Shown: positions 31,860 through 44,519 of the stretch, one piece after another
How the letters are laid out: each line of letters starts with the position of its first letter
How positions within the stretch are numbered: the first letter of the stretch is position 1
Source of the DNA: Flaccisagitta enflata
Lineage: Eukaryota; Chaetognatha; Sagittoidea; Aphragmophora
Direction of reading: 5' to 3'
Length of the DNA stretch: 64,000 nucleotides
NCBI GenBank assembly: GCA_965153355.1
Contig: OZ231127.1
Coordinates: 98,332,001 to 98,396,000, forward strand
Translations under genes and position numbers: made by a program
Notes under the pieces: generated by a model
Database searches by the model: none
What the model was told of the DNA's origin: nothing
The model's input: only the letters and a program-made list of their open reading frames with translations

Positions 31860-32555
31860 TTAGATTGACTTAGACATGACATAGAATGACTTAGAAAATT
31901 TTAAATGACCAAAAAAATGCTTAAAATCTTAACCTTACCTAATTACCAAAAATGACTTAAAATCTTTATGAATTTTAATCTTTGAATCTAGAAAATGATT
32001 GACTAAAATGAATGAAAGACATTAGAATATCGATTTATTAGAAAAAAAAAAAAGATTAAATGAAGATCTTAATAACTGCCTGTGTGATTGAAATTGATGT
32101 TCAGCACTAAAAACCGGTATACATTTATATGAACAAATGGTAAAGTCCTCCCACAAAGTATTATGAATAACGAATTTTTCTAGTTGAACTTACATTGACA
32201 TTGTATAATGAAAACAACAATCACTATAGAAACTAAGAATGACTTAGAATGACTTAGAATGGATAGAATGACTTAGAATGACTTAAATGTTGATTAGAAT
32301 GATTCAAATGAAAAAAAACAAAATGACTTAAAATCTTGAATCTTAGAAAAAAATCATTACAAAAACAACAAAACAACAACAACCATAATGACTTAGAATA
32401 ATCATTAATGACTAAAAAAGACTTGGAAAGACCTTAGAGTTGACGTTATATTACAAAAAAAGTAAAGTGTGATGGACCGACGGATGGACGGACTGACGGA
32501 CCGACGGACGGACCGACAAAGCGGGGTGTAGAGTCGCGTGCACGCGACTAAAAAT
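31860..32555 (+). mobile_element. Family B element, long subtype, diverged array
   Basis: TGACTTAGAATGACTTAGAA units scattered through 31860-32430, GACGTTATATTACAAAAAA, a GGACCGAC run, and the end hairpin plus TAAAAAT. No clear AACAAGGCC start was found. Confidence 0.7.
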
Positions 32556-33072
32556 TGAATCATAGTCATTTTCTCTTTTTATACTCCCTAAGCAACCTTT
32601 CAAGATATGCCAAAAATTTTCGCCAAGATTTTCTCCCCCTTCCACTATGGAAATACACTTAATTCATTGAAAAGGTTATGTGACTAATCAAATTTAAGAA
32701 TTTTTTAACTTTTTTTTCTTCTGCTTAATAACCCTACTTCCCGACCTCCGATTAACTAGTGATTTTATGGCAAGGTAATGTATTGTCTGAGGTTGCTCCA
32801 TGTCAAATTTCAAGTTATTCGGTCAAAATTAAGTGGGGTTTTGGTGTCATTTTGTGTTATTTTCAGCGGGAAATTGCCGATCTTGAGATAGGATGATTTG
32901 TTTTGCATAAACAAAAACATACGTTCCTTAAGAATCAATTTTGAGAGGTCTGTATGTTCTCAGATTTTGCAATTTTTCAATTTCTATGCAAAACGGCAAT
33001 TTCCCGTGAAGACTGTCAAGTTGTAAAAAGAAGATGACTTTTTTGCACTTTTTGTGTATACAACAGACGTTA
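32556..33072. other. No gene seen
   Basis: AT-rich. The direct motif GGCAATTTCCCG/GGAAATTGCCG occurs in inverted form near 32870 and 32994, possibly an old element. Confidence 0.4.
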
Positions 33073-33483
33073 CTACGCGAATCAATAAAAAAGCCGCACT
33101 TTTAAATGACAATTTATCATATTGAATTTTAGAATAATCAAATAAAATCTTAGACTATTTTAAAGCTCTTGAAGAGAACTTTCATTTGGCTTCAATCTGG
33201 TATTTCTAGCTTTTATTGTTTAAAAATGGCATAAAAAAGAGTGAGAACATTGCCATTTTCAGTTTTGCAATCCTATTGAAAAATGAGCATTTTTCCAAAA
33301 TAGAGGTTCACTTTGACAAGCTCTAACTTCTAAACGGTTTGAGATACAGACCTGGGATTGGTCTAGAATGAAAGAAAATTCGAAAATCTCCAAAATCAGT
33401 TGAACAAAAAAATTTTAAAATGATTTTTTTTGTCTCTTTCATTCATCTACAAAATGGTGCGGCTTTTTTTTTTATTTGCGTAG
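33073..33483. mobile_element. TIR element (GCCGCAC family), copy 1
   Basis: CTACGCGAATCAATAAAAAA GCCGCAC and its inverse end, flanked by TA (33071-33072, 33484-33485). 411 bp. Homologous to 52532-52932. Confidence 0.88.
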
Positions 33484-33724
33484 TATGTTAGGCCCCCATA
33501 TTTGTAGGGGAGGGCTGCCTCGCGATTTAATTGGTTCCTTGAGGTATTAAAAAGTAATTTCAGGTCTTGTTGATGATTTTCTACCTTCCCTGGAGTAACG
33601 GTTTTGGCTTTACCATCATGGGTAAAAGGTGATTGTTGGGAAAATGTCCAACATTGGCCTCAAAATAAGGAAACTTTGCCTAACCATGTATTTTGTATTG
33701 ATTTTTGTTTTTTTTAGTGTCCTA

Positions 33725-34338
33725 CCGGGTGATCAGCCGGAATTGAGTAAATGTATGATGCCATTACTCATAAAATACCAAAGCAAATTAGTTGGGGATA
33801 GTCAAGAATTGAAGAGAATTGATGAATGTTTGCTTATCTAAAAAGAAATGACCTCAAAGTGTTTAAGAAACAACCTTCTAAATTATATTTCAGTGTAAGT
33901 CAATTTGAAAAAGTGGTGCAGTTTTGTGCAGAATCTTCATCTAATGTCATGTCATTTCATTTTGAGTAGACATTTTAGGGAAGGAATTGCGGTTCTCAAG
34001 ATTTTCTTTTCAAAACTGGGTTAAAAACTTTTCATTTTGGCACAAAAAAATGGATTTTAACTTCACTCAATCAACAGATTTATTTAAAACACCATCAACA
34101 TTAAGTAAATGGAAGAAATCAATTGGCCAAATTACTTCAATTTTGGCATAAATTCCCGATCTTTGAAAAAAGTGTTTACAGCAATTACTTGCAAGCTCTT
34201 TGGGCTAAATTATCCCTCTTTGGCTTAAAGTATACATTCATTGATTATCTTTGAAATGAACTATTGCCTAAATTTCAACTATCAGTCATATAGCCTCAGC
34301 GTCCAAAAAGATTTACTCAATTCCGGCTGATCACCCGG
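33725..34338. mobile_element. Family E TIR element, copy 2
   Basis: Nearly identical to 31099-31705, same orientation, TA duplications at 33723-33724 and 34339-34340. A 14-bp indel (CATCAACA region near 34093) accounts for much of the length difference. Confidence 0.92.
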
Positions 34339-34450
34339 TAATACATAATTTGACCATATTCCAAGAGAGTTATTATCCATATGAAGATTTCATTATTTGG
34401 ACCCTCTGAACGCCTATTTTGGCTCCTTCCTTTGCACCATGTCATAATTG

Positions 34451-35094
34451 TTTTTTCAAATGAGACAAAAGATGACAACATAAATCATAAACGATGGTCA
34501 AGAATTTGGAATTTCACTACCTTTTTTTCGTGGGTTATCTTTATTCTAACATGAAAATCAAACGCATTGAGTTGGAAATTCGTTATTGGTGCCATTTTAA
34601 AGAAAATTTTAAGCTCTTTAATTCGCTCATGGATAACAAGTAGCTAAGACAATCCCGAGCTGCATCATTGACAAAAACGGAGAGACTAAAATTGCTCATT
34701 GAAAAACAATTGAAATGATCACTTTTTTCAATCAGCGATTTTTAATCTTCAAACCTTTGCCATTTTTAAACAAAAAAAGCTACGATTGCCAACAACGTCG
34801 CGTTTGGAAGAATTTTTGCAGAGCTTTCAAACGGTCATGAATTTTCTTTGGTTCAGGTCCTTGGTTGAGCCAAAATTAGCAAAACTAAGTGTTCAATTTT
34901 TTTCTTAGCCATAGGAGCAGGAAGAAATTGATATCTTCACTTTAAATGTAAATTGAAGCTAAACTACTTGAGACGGAATGCTGAAATTTGGCATGAATAA
35001 ATGTCATAACCTACTCTTTCAGGCGTTTTTTCAGAATGATTAAGTTAACTCGTTTATGATTTATGTCGTCATCTTTTGTCTCATTTGAAAAAAA
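34451..35094. mobile_element. TIR element with ~45-bp ends
   Basis: TTTTTTCAAATGAGACAAAA and onward to about 34497 is repeated inverted at 35049-35094 with one or two mismatches. The target duplication is unclear. The interior holds the 350-bp repeat shared with 14850-15200. Confidence 0.85.
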
Positions 35095-35165
35095 TTCATA
35101 CTGTAAAACTGGATATCTTTGACAATCGGTTTTCCTTGGAAACCAAGGATCCTAAGTCATTTAAG

Positions 35166-35187
35166 AACAAGGCCGGATACACGGCCC
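35166..35187 (+). mobile_element. Family B start stub
   Basis: AACAAGGCCGGATACACGGC only; unrelated sequence follows. Confidence 0.5.
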
Positions 35188-35399
35188 TTAACACACTATG
35201 AGCCAGATCAGCCCAGCTAAAGAAAATTCCCATACCCAGCCTGTGGTTTTGGTGCCGCTGAGGGTGATGGAGTCGCGCCATCGCCATGATTCTTGGGTCA
35301 CACTCTCAGAAGGTGATTTCCTGACAGAATATAATCAGTGTATCATTCCGAAACAATTTTAGGGAGTGGAAATACTTATTTAGTATGGACTATAGTGTA

Positions 35400-35530
35400 C
35401 CACTTGCGGACAGGTGGGCAGGGGTGGAAATGCGCGTTTTCCCACTTCAAATCCGTCCGTCCGTCCATCCTTCCGTCCGTCTGTCCGTCCGTCCGTCCAT
35501 CCGTCCGTCCGTCCATCCATCCGTCCCAAA
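35400..35530 (-). mobile_element. Family B fragment with (GTCC)n
   Basis: TGCGGACAGGTGGGCAGGGG, GCGTTTTCCCACTTC then CCGTCCGTCC units. Confidence 0.65.
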
Positions 35531-35550
35531 CTTTTTTGAATTGCGAGCTG

Positions 35551-35708
35551 TTTTTAGTTGCTGACACGCAACTCTATAGGAGGCTTTGTCCATCGGTCGG
35601 TCGGTCGGTTGGTCCGTCCGGGGTCATCAAGTTGAAAAGTGGGAAAACCAGCATTTCCGCCCCTGCCCACCCGTCCACAACTGGTATTGGCCGTGTATCC
35701 GGCCTTGT
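35551..35708 (-). mobile_element. Family B element, complete short form
   Basis: TTTTTAGTTGCTGACACGCA to CGTGTATCCGGCCTTGTT; close to 23124-23287. 35709-36303 holds no gene, only B-like stubs near 35722 and 36208. Confidence 0.9.
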
Positions 35709-36303
35709 TGCATTATGGCCCCTGCCCAAACATCCGCGACTGCCTTGCTGTGTATCCAGCCTTGTTTCTTTCTAATCTCCTGCGTCCATCAACCCCCTGT
35801 TTGTCTAGTCGTTCTCATGTTGGCCATGTTGGGTAAACTACCTAACTGACGGTCTGTCTGTTTATCTATGTCAAGCGTCCATTTGTTTGTCCCAAAAAAA
35901 GTCTTAGTTGTCCCCCCCCCAACAAAAAAAAAGAAAGATGCATAGCAATTGAGCAACCAGCCTCGAAGGTTAGTCAGTAAGTCTCTTCGGGGTTCAATGT
36001 TCTCCTCGAGGTATTTATTTCACCAGGGGCTATGCAAACATCAATAACTGAGTTGACTACCATCGATGACGGTCCTTAGCGATGATTTATCATCGGTAAC
36101 GTTTCTTATGAATCATTGGTAATTTCAAATAAATGGAGGAGGGCCTTTTTCGGTTACAGTTTTCATGATTGATAGCTGTTTGTCTTTGAAGTAGAATTAA
36201 CTAGGTAACAAGCCCAGATACACAACTACCCCAGTCCTGTACATGTGGGCAGGGGCAGTGATAGAAAACAAGCCCAAGACATGGGCAAAAGTCGCGGACG
36301 GTA

Positions 36304-36331
36304 TTGAAATACAATACAATACAATACAATA
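36304..36331. repeat. (AATAC)n, left part
   Basis: ACAATACAATACAAT immediately before the family G start. Confidence 0.85.
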
Positions 36332-37180
36332 CCAGTAATGGCGGCTGTCGCCGTGAGGAAAAAAGTTGTAAGCATTGGTCACTTTTCACTATGCTTTTGT
36401 CTTCAGTCACTGAAATTTTTTTTTTGGTCAGATCAAATCAAAAGCAATTATATGTATTGATTGCACTGAAAATCAGAGAAAAATAGGACTGAGCCAAATG
36501 AGCTAGATAAGCTAAAATATTCAAAATAATTCAACCAGACAACCAGCTTTGCTCACTGACATGCTTTCTTGTATTTGCATGTTTAAATGAAAACATTAAT
36601 TTATTTATCCTATTTAAAATCAGAGAAAAAGAGCAAGCTAAATGAGCTAAATGAGCTGGGATATTTAAAAACGCCCTCACAGATGAGCAGCTCTGATCAC
36701 TGACATGTTTTTTTTTATTTGCTTGCTGAAACAAATATGAAAATATTTATTCATTTATTGTATTTGAAATCAAAAAGAATAGACTGAGCTAAGTGAGCTA
36801 AATGAGCTACAATGCTCAAAAACGCCCTCACAGATGAGCAGCTGTGCTCATAAACATGTTTTTTTGTATTTGCATGCTCAAGTAAACATAAATACATTCC
36901 TTTATTGATCCTACACAAAATCATAAAAAATCGAAAAAAAATCCATTCGAATTTTTCATAAATAAATCTTTAAAAAATCATAGCGCAAAAAATATTTGTC
37001 GTAGAGCATTCTGCTTGGCGCCAAATGAAAGAGAATTATCAAATTTACTTACTCTATCAATTTCATTGGAGGCCCCATTCGGTCGGTGGAGTTCCGAGAT
37101 TGCCTCATAAGAAAATGAAAACCCTGTTTCTCTCGAATATGTCAAAAAGTTGAAGACTGACTTCGACTTTTTTCCCGATT
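36332..37180 (+). mobile_element. Family G element inserted in a pentanucleotide repeat
   Basis: Same start and end as 26391-27871. (AATAC)n continues on both sides (36304-36331, 37181-37230). Confidence 0.88.
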
Positions 37181-37232
37181 ACAATACAATACAATATTAC
37201 AATACAATACTGCAATACAATACTACAATACA
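37181..37232. repeat. (AATAC)n, right part
   Basis: ACAATACAATACAATATTAC and variants. Confidence 0.85.
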
Positions 37233-37312
37233 ACAGTATTTCATACCTACATACCTTACAATAACCTAAAACACTATAAAAAGACAAAAAAGATGATATT
37301 TCAAAAATATTT

Positions 37313-37398
37313 TGGACGGACGGACAGACGGATGGACGAACGGACCGACGGACCGACACGGCAAGGTGTAGAGTCGAGTGTCCGCAACTAAAAATCCT
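37313..37398 (+). mobile_element. Family B right end
   Basis: GGACGGACGGACAGACGG...GACACGGCAAGGTGTAGAGT and CGCAACTAAAAA. A family A outer arm fragment follows at 37453-37545. Confidence 0.75.
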
Positions 37399-37452
37399 AA
37401 AGCATTTGGGTAGGAGCAGAGGGTTCAAAAGGATAAAAAACGCCAAAAAAGT

Positions 37453-37545
37453 AATAGTCGCAAAAGCGTCAGATGGTCAGCATTACCCGTGCCCTGCCTG
37501 AGTAAGTTGTGCTTGAAGTTGAAGGGGAAGCCAGGCAGCGAATTT
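37453..37545. mobile_element. Family A outer-arm fragment
   Basis: AATAGTCGCAAAAGCGTCAG, ATGGTCAGCATTACCC, GCCCTGCC...CCAGGCAGC. Confidence 0.7.
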
Positions 37546-37708
37546 GGACTGGAATTTTGGCCTTGACACGGGGAACAACCAACCAATCAAAAAACCAACC
37601 TACCAACTGACGGATGAACAAAGTGGGGTGTAGACTGTAGAGTCAAAATGTATCTGTCAGATAGTCATAAACGCGAACTCATGCAAACTTTGCCATTTCT
37701 TGAAACCT

Positions 37709-37768
37709 TAGTGGAACTAACCTTAGTGGAACTAACCTTAGTGGAACTAACCTTAGTGGAGCTAACCC
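37709..37768. repeat. Tandem 15-bp repeat TTAGTGGAACTAACC, four copies
   Basis: Four near-perfect units, each with the partial palindrome TTAGTGGAACTAA. Confidence 0.95.
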
Positions 37769-37896
37769 TTTCTCTCTCTCTTTCTCTCTTCTCTCTTCTC
37801 TTGTCTTCTCTTCCTCGCCTTCTCTTTCTCCAAACTTCATCATTTCGTCAATTCCACGTGAGAGTACCTCTCCCTCTTCTCTCTCTCCTTCTACTA

Positions 37897-38504
37897 CCTA
37901 GGAAATAAGTCTTCGTTCACCTATAAGAACTAATAAGCACACTTCTATTAATGATAAGGAAGAAAAAATAGTGAGATTCAGAAACTACTTTGAAAGTTCT
38001 ATCATTTGGGACCAATCCCATTCCTCTGGTTCAAAGCGTTTAGAAATGAGAGCTATTTGAAGATGACTACCATTTTTTGAAAATGCTAAAAAATCAGAGG
38101 TGAATCTGTTTTGGACAGCGTATCTATCAACAAGAAAGTCATAACACTGTTTTGGTAGATCAACTATATCAATAAGGTTTTTTATATCATCCAATATATG
38201 AGTGTCCAATTGAGTCCAGATATCACAACAGTTGAAAACGTTTTGCCTGAAATTAAGCCTCTGGAACAGGAAAAATTAATGATATCAACTTAATGACTGA
38301 AAAAAATTGTGCTAAAACCTGCAGTGACATGTCTTGGCATAATTTGTTTTAGAACTCAGAAAACAGTCACTAAACCAAATAGAAACAGTGATAGCTTAAG
38401 CAGAACATCAGATAATGTGAAGAAAGAGAGAAAACCAAAAACCACATGATATTTATTCAGTGAATGAACATTCTCATCAAGTGAACGAAGACTTTTTTCC
38501 TAGG
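37897..38504. mobile_element. Family D TIR element, complete
   Basis: CCTAGGAAATAAGTCTTCGT and its inverse end, flanked by TA. 608 bp. A 74-codon minus-strand frame (38209-37985) lies inside; its first half is also present in the 8.5-kb copy, but frames there differ. Confidence 0.9.
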
Positions 38505-38658
38505 TAGTACTCTCTCCTCTCTTCTCCCACTCTCTCTCCTTCTCCCTCTCCTTTCAAGTGAAAGGGACGATGATATGCAACCCTCGCCCGACCCCTGCCC
38601 GAGCCCTTCCCTTGCCCCTTTCTATCCCTAGCCATAAAGCTCAGAGAGAGAGAGAAGT

Positions 38659-39237
38659 TAGTCATCCAAGGATCGCACATGGTCAGCGGTACCCGATGCC
38701 CTGCTGGTAGTGATCCAGTGAAGAGGTGGGGTGAGAGCAGGGCAGCGGCCCCAAAGGGCCGATGTCCTGTAGAACACAGGGGTGAATTTCGAGACGTCCG
38801 TCCTTCCGTCCGTCCTGAGTGGGCTTTTAGATGGCTGATTTAGGCCACTGGAGGCATATTTGAGGGCTGGAGGGCAGAATCAAGGCTTGTAGAGCAGATT
38901 TGAGATTTGGAGGGCTGATTTGATGCTTGGAGGGCTGATTGAAGGTCTGGAGGGCAGATTTGAGGTCTGGAGGGTGGATTTGAGGCATGGGGGAGGCTAA
39001 TTTCAAGCCAAGAGGGCTGATTTGAGGCCCTGAGGGCTAAATTGAGGCCTGGGAGGGCTAATTTGAGGCCCGGGAGGGCTAATTTGAGGCCTGGAAGGGC
39101 TAATTTGAGGCCTGGAAGGGCTAATTTGAGGCCTGGGAGGGCTAATTTGAGGCCTTGATGCTCAGGGGAGGGGACGGACGGACGGACGGACGGAAGGATG
39201 GACGGACGGAAGGACGGACGGAAGGAGGGACGTCTCG
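38659..39237. mobile_element. Family A element, GTCTCGA arm subtype
   Basis: Same outer arm (GTCATCCAAGGATCGCACAT) and inner arm as 12110-12654; GGGCTAATTTGAGGCCTGG monomers; ends GGACGTCTCGAG, where it meets the next element. Confidence 0.88.
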
Positions 39238-39501
39238 AGGCCCAAATTCCTTGAGGCTTATAATTAGGCCTTGAGGCTTGAATTTGGGCCTAGAGCTTGG
39301 GATTTGGGCCTTGAGGTTGGGATTTGGGCCTCAAGACTAGGATTTGGGCCTCAAGGCTGGATATGGGCCTGGAGGCTGAGATATGGGCCTGGAGGCTGGG
39401 GGGAGGGGGGGTACAAAGGAGGAGGAGGAGGAGGAGGAGGAGAAAATTCCCCATATCTGTAAAAGCATAGGTCATTGACCCCTTTGGGGCCGCTGCCCAA
39501 A
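39238..39501. mobile_element. Family A, right half
   Basis: GGATTTGGGCCTTGAGG monomers, GGAGGAGG, arm AAAAGCATAGGTCATTGACC to CGCTGCCCAAAAAG. Confidence 0.85.
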
Positions 39502-39506
39502 AAGGG

Positions 39507-40375
<869 letters not shown>

Positions 40376-40394
40376 ATCACTGACTTGGTGTCGG

Positions 40395-40707
40395 GGTAGG
40401 GCTGGGTTAAGAGGTAAGGCTGGGTTTAGAGGTAGGTTTCGGTTTAGGGATAGGGTTATGTTTAGGCGTAGAGTTGGGTTTAGGAGTTGGGTTGGGTGTA
40501 GGGGTAGGGTTGGGTTTAGAGGTAGGGTTGGGTTTAGGCTTAGGGTTGGGTTTAGGGGTTGGGTTGGGTCTAGGGGTACAGACGGGTTTAGAGGAGGAGT
40601 TGGGTTCAGGGGTTCAGGGGTGGGTTAGGGGTAGGGTCGGGTTTAGGGGTAGGGTTGGGTTTAGGGTCAGGGTTGGTCTTAGGGGTGGGTTTAGGGTTCG
40701 TTTCAGG
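40395..40707. repeat. Telomere-like degenerate array (GGGTTTAGGGGTAGGGTT)
   Basis: Units of 6-18 bp built on GGGTTTAGGG/GGGTTAGGG, all on the plus strand. It is continued at 43459-43560 after a 2751-bp insertion. Confidence 0.85.
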
Positions 40708-41184
40708 TAGAGATGCAGAAGCGGTAGATTTTTGGACCGCTTCCGCTTCCCCTTCCAATGGGCATATTTAAAAACTGATAGCTTCCGCTTCCGCTTCCAC
40801 TTTCACCATTTTAAAAAGTATAGCTTCCGCTTCTGCTTCCGCTTCCACCATTTTTTAAGGCACAGCTTCCGCTTCTGCTTCCGCTTCTGCTTCCGCTTCC
40901 GCTTCCGCTTCCGCTTCCGCTTCCGCTTTCGCTTCCAATCTACATTCTTGAGTATTCCACTACAATATTTCTTCAAGTTATATTAAAAGTTCATTCATGT
41001 AATAAAAGAGAGAAGATAAAATGAAGTATGAAAAATAATAAAAATATTAATATCATAGATACTAATATGATTTTTTTACTGTTATTAGTTATTATATATG
41101 ACTTATATTCACACGATGACGTGTAACACAATAGTACAACAAAGACGAAAATGACAAAATTGAGGTAGTTAAGTTACAATCAGA

Positions 41185-42276
41185 TTAAATATGCAAAGCA
41201 CGCACGAGCGAGTCCATGGGAAAGCGTGAGATTTTTGAGCAAAATTTCTCTGTTCGCGTAGAGACAAGTTCCTCCCAGGTGGGGCGGCCAAGAGCATGTT
41301 GGAGTTCCGTCACACTCTCACGCCATGAGTAGCCAAAGAGCTTTCTAAACATAGAGTTGTATGCTACTCGCATTTTTGATCGTTGTTTTCTGTCGGCGAT
41401 GTCAATGACCTCAATCGCATAGGAAAGGACAGACAAGCAATGAGTTTCCATGAGGCGCAGCATCACGATGTCGTCAGAGCGACCGTCGACGCGTAGAATG
41501 GCGTTTGCTGATTTGTAAAACTTTTTCAGCGTCTCCTCCATGCAACAGCCGAAACGAGGGCCGTGGACGAGAGTGACGCCGAGGTATTTCCACCGCATGA
41601 CCCATTCAATTTGCGAGCCAGTGAGAGACAGTTTAAAGGATGGTGGAGGACCTCTACCAAAGCTCATGTTTTTGGTTTTTTGGGCATTGAGCTTAATGTC
41701 CCATTCAACGCAAAATGATTCACAGATGAGAAGCAGCTTCTGTAGTCCTTTGAGAGACGGAGCGAGAATGGCCATGTCATCAGCGTACATAAGAGCAGCT
41801 GCAAACTTATTGATGTAGTAGCAGCCTATACCACTCGCCTCGAGTAAGTGAAATAGGTCATCAACGTACAGACTGTAAAAGTCGGGTGACAATACGCCGC
41901 CTTGTCTTACGCCTGCCATGACGTGAAATTGCTCGCTATAGACGCCATTCCAGAGCACGCGGCAGTGTAAGCCATCATACCAGTTTATGATGACGTCTAT
42001 GAAAATTTTGGGAAGATTTTTGTCGATCATTTTGAGGTACAAGCCTGAATGAATAAGGCGGTCAAATGCCTTTGAGGCATCTAGAAAAGAACAATAAACG
42101 CGGTTTCCGTTGTTGATATAATAGTTTATTGTCTCTTTCAGGCAGTAAATGGCATGAGATGTCGAGTTTTGCTTTTTGAAGCCAAATTGAGATGAAGACG
42201 TTTTCATGTGCTCACCAAAAAGGACTTTTAGGACATGCTCGAATGAGTTTAAACAATTGTTTTTTTTTTTATTCAA
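41185..42276 (-). CDS. Non-LTR retrotransposon reverse transcriptase, 5'-truncated
   Basis: The frame holds a full RT palm: QFGFKKQNST (motif 2), FLDASKAFDR (motif A, catalytic Asp), GVRQGGVLSPDFYSLYVDDL (motif B), MYADDM (motif C, catalytic YADD), LNAQKTKNM (motif D), WKYLGVTL (motif E). A thumb region of about 150 residues follows, then a stop. The start shown is only where the frame opens; the endonuclease, ORF1 and RT N-terminus are missing, as in 5'-truncated LINE insertions. The motifs fit the Jockey/CR1/L2 group. It sits inside the hAT-like element. The palm is uninterrupted, so the insertion is probably young. Confidence 0.9.
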   Translation of the reverse strand: MNKKKNNCLNSFEHVLKVLFGEHMKTSSSQFGFKKQNSTSHAIYCLKETINYYINNGNRVYCSFLDASKAFDRLIHSGLYLKMIDKNLPKIFIDVIINWYDGLHCRVLWNGVYSEQFHVMAGVRQGGVLSPDFYSLYVDDLFHLLEASGIGCYYINKFAAALMYADDMAILAPSLKGLQKLLLICESFCVEWDIKLNAQKTKNMSFGRGPPPSFKLSLTGSQIEWVMRWKYLGVTLVHGPRFGCCMEETLKKFYKSANAILRVDGRSDDIVMLRLMETHCLSVLSYAIEVIDIADRKQRSKMRVAYNSMFRKLFGYSWRESVTELQHALGRPTWEELVSTRTEKFCSKISRFPMDSLVRALHI

Positions 42277-42593
42277 GAAATCTTTATTTTATACCTTTCA
42301 ACTAATCTTTAAAATTATTTTTTTTTAAATTTATATATTCATTTATTACATCACTAGATCATCTATTTGCTTTTGTTTTTTGAAAATGTCTGGAATCAGG
42401 TTTTGAGGTGTATGAGTCCTGCTCCTTTCCAACTTACCAACCAACTGTTCCTGAAAGAGATCAGTTTTTTCAGGAAGTTCATTGTTCACTCAAACTCAAT
42501 CCTAGGCCAGAAGAATCATGTGACATACACAGGTGTTCATTGGTGTATTCATAAGAAAGAGAAAGGGTAAAAGACAGAGTGAGTGAATAAATG

Positions 42594-43090
<497 letters not shown>

Positions 43091-43466
43091 ACAGACAAAC
43101 AGAAAAAAATAGAGGGATAAAAAGATAGACAGAGAGGCAAACAGAAAAAAAAAAAGAAAACAATAAAAAATGAATAAATTATAATAAAATGAGTACTGCT
43201 AATACTTGCATAACTATTGTTAAAAAAATGTCAGGATCCAAAGCGGAGGCGGAAGCGGAAGCGGAAGCGGAAGCGGAAGCGCTTGATCATGTCCTTTCGC
43301 TTCCGCTTCCGCTTCCATTAAGCATCAAAAACTTCTTTCGCTTCCGCTTCCGCTTCCACTTGATTTTAGAATTGCGCTTCCGCTTCCGCTTCCGCTTCCA
43401 TGCCCAAACTACCACTTCCGCTTCCGCTTCCGCTTCCGCTTCCGCTTCTGCATCTCTAGTTTCAGG

Positions 43467-44449
43467 GGTAGGGTTGGATTTAGGTGTGGGGTTGGGTTTA
43501 GGGGTGGGGTCAGGTTCAGGGGTAGATTTTTGCTGGGGGTTGGGTTGGTGTCACATCCAGGGGTATGGTCGGGGTTGACCCTATTAATTCAATTTCAACG
43601 CAGTATCCCAAGAAAAAATGCGAAATCATATGCTTATGTCTGTCCGGCCAGCTCCTACACCTTTGCCGAGGCTTTTTCTGTCGGTCCGTCCGTCGGTCCA
43701 TCCGTCGGTCCGTCCATTGGCCCGTCCATTGGTCCACCCGTCAGTCCGTCCATTGGTCCGTCCGAGGTCAAATAGTGGGAAAACGAGTGTTTTGGATATT
43801 TTTTTTATATGTTTGTGTGTTGGTGTGGATTGGGATTGGAAGCACCTGCCCACCCGTCTGCAACCATATTGGGACCCCGCCTCACTTGTGTATACTCTCC
43901 TCACGATTATCTTCAAATCCAGACCAATCCCAGGTCTGTTGCTCAATTTGTTTAAAAGTTATTCAACAAACAAGACATCCTATGAAATTTGTCCTTTCGC
44001 TCCTTGACATATGCGCCTTCATTTTGGTATATCTCTTCATCGAATTGAGCTAGCAACCTCTGGTTGGGCTTAAATCAAGGCATTTTTACATGGCTTTTAC
44101 CCAAATACAAAAATTGGTCACAGAAATTGATCAATAATGGGTTGGTAATGAAAGAGAGGTAAAAAAAAGGCCTCAAAAACTGCTCGGAATTAAGCAACTA
44201 ATTTTCACCCATGTTATATGTCTAAATGTTATATGTCTAAATCCTTTGTTTTTACACCCGTCAGCACCAATACAATGCAAAAGCAAGAGCGGCAGAGAGT
44301 TACTAAGATCCTGATAAAAACACTTTCTATACCTATGGCTTGATTTGGTGACAAGCGCTTGTTTAGTTCACGTTGTAATCATTATTGTAGAAAAAACAAC
44401 AGAAATAATAGTAGAAAGAAGAATAAAAAGAAATTGGCTTTCAGAAATT
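43467..44449. other. Rest of telomere-like array, B fragment, then unique sequence
   Basis: GGGTTTAGGG units run to about 43560. 43640-43860 holds a B-like (GTCCGTCGG)n segment ending CACCTGCCCACCCGTCTGCA. 43870-44449 shows no gene. Confidence 0.6.
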
Positions 44450-44519
44450 AACAAGGCCAACACCTATAAGTCGCGTGCAGGACAAAAATAATTGAACTGA
44501 CCCGACTCCTTAATGTATC

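Noticed and set aside
33629-33841. 70-codon plus-strand frame
   Set aside because: It crosses the left border of a family E element and is not preserved in the other copy.
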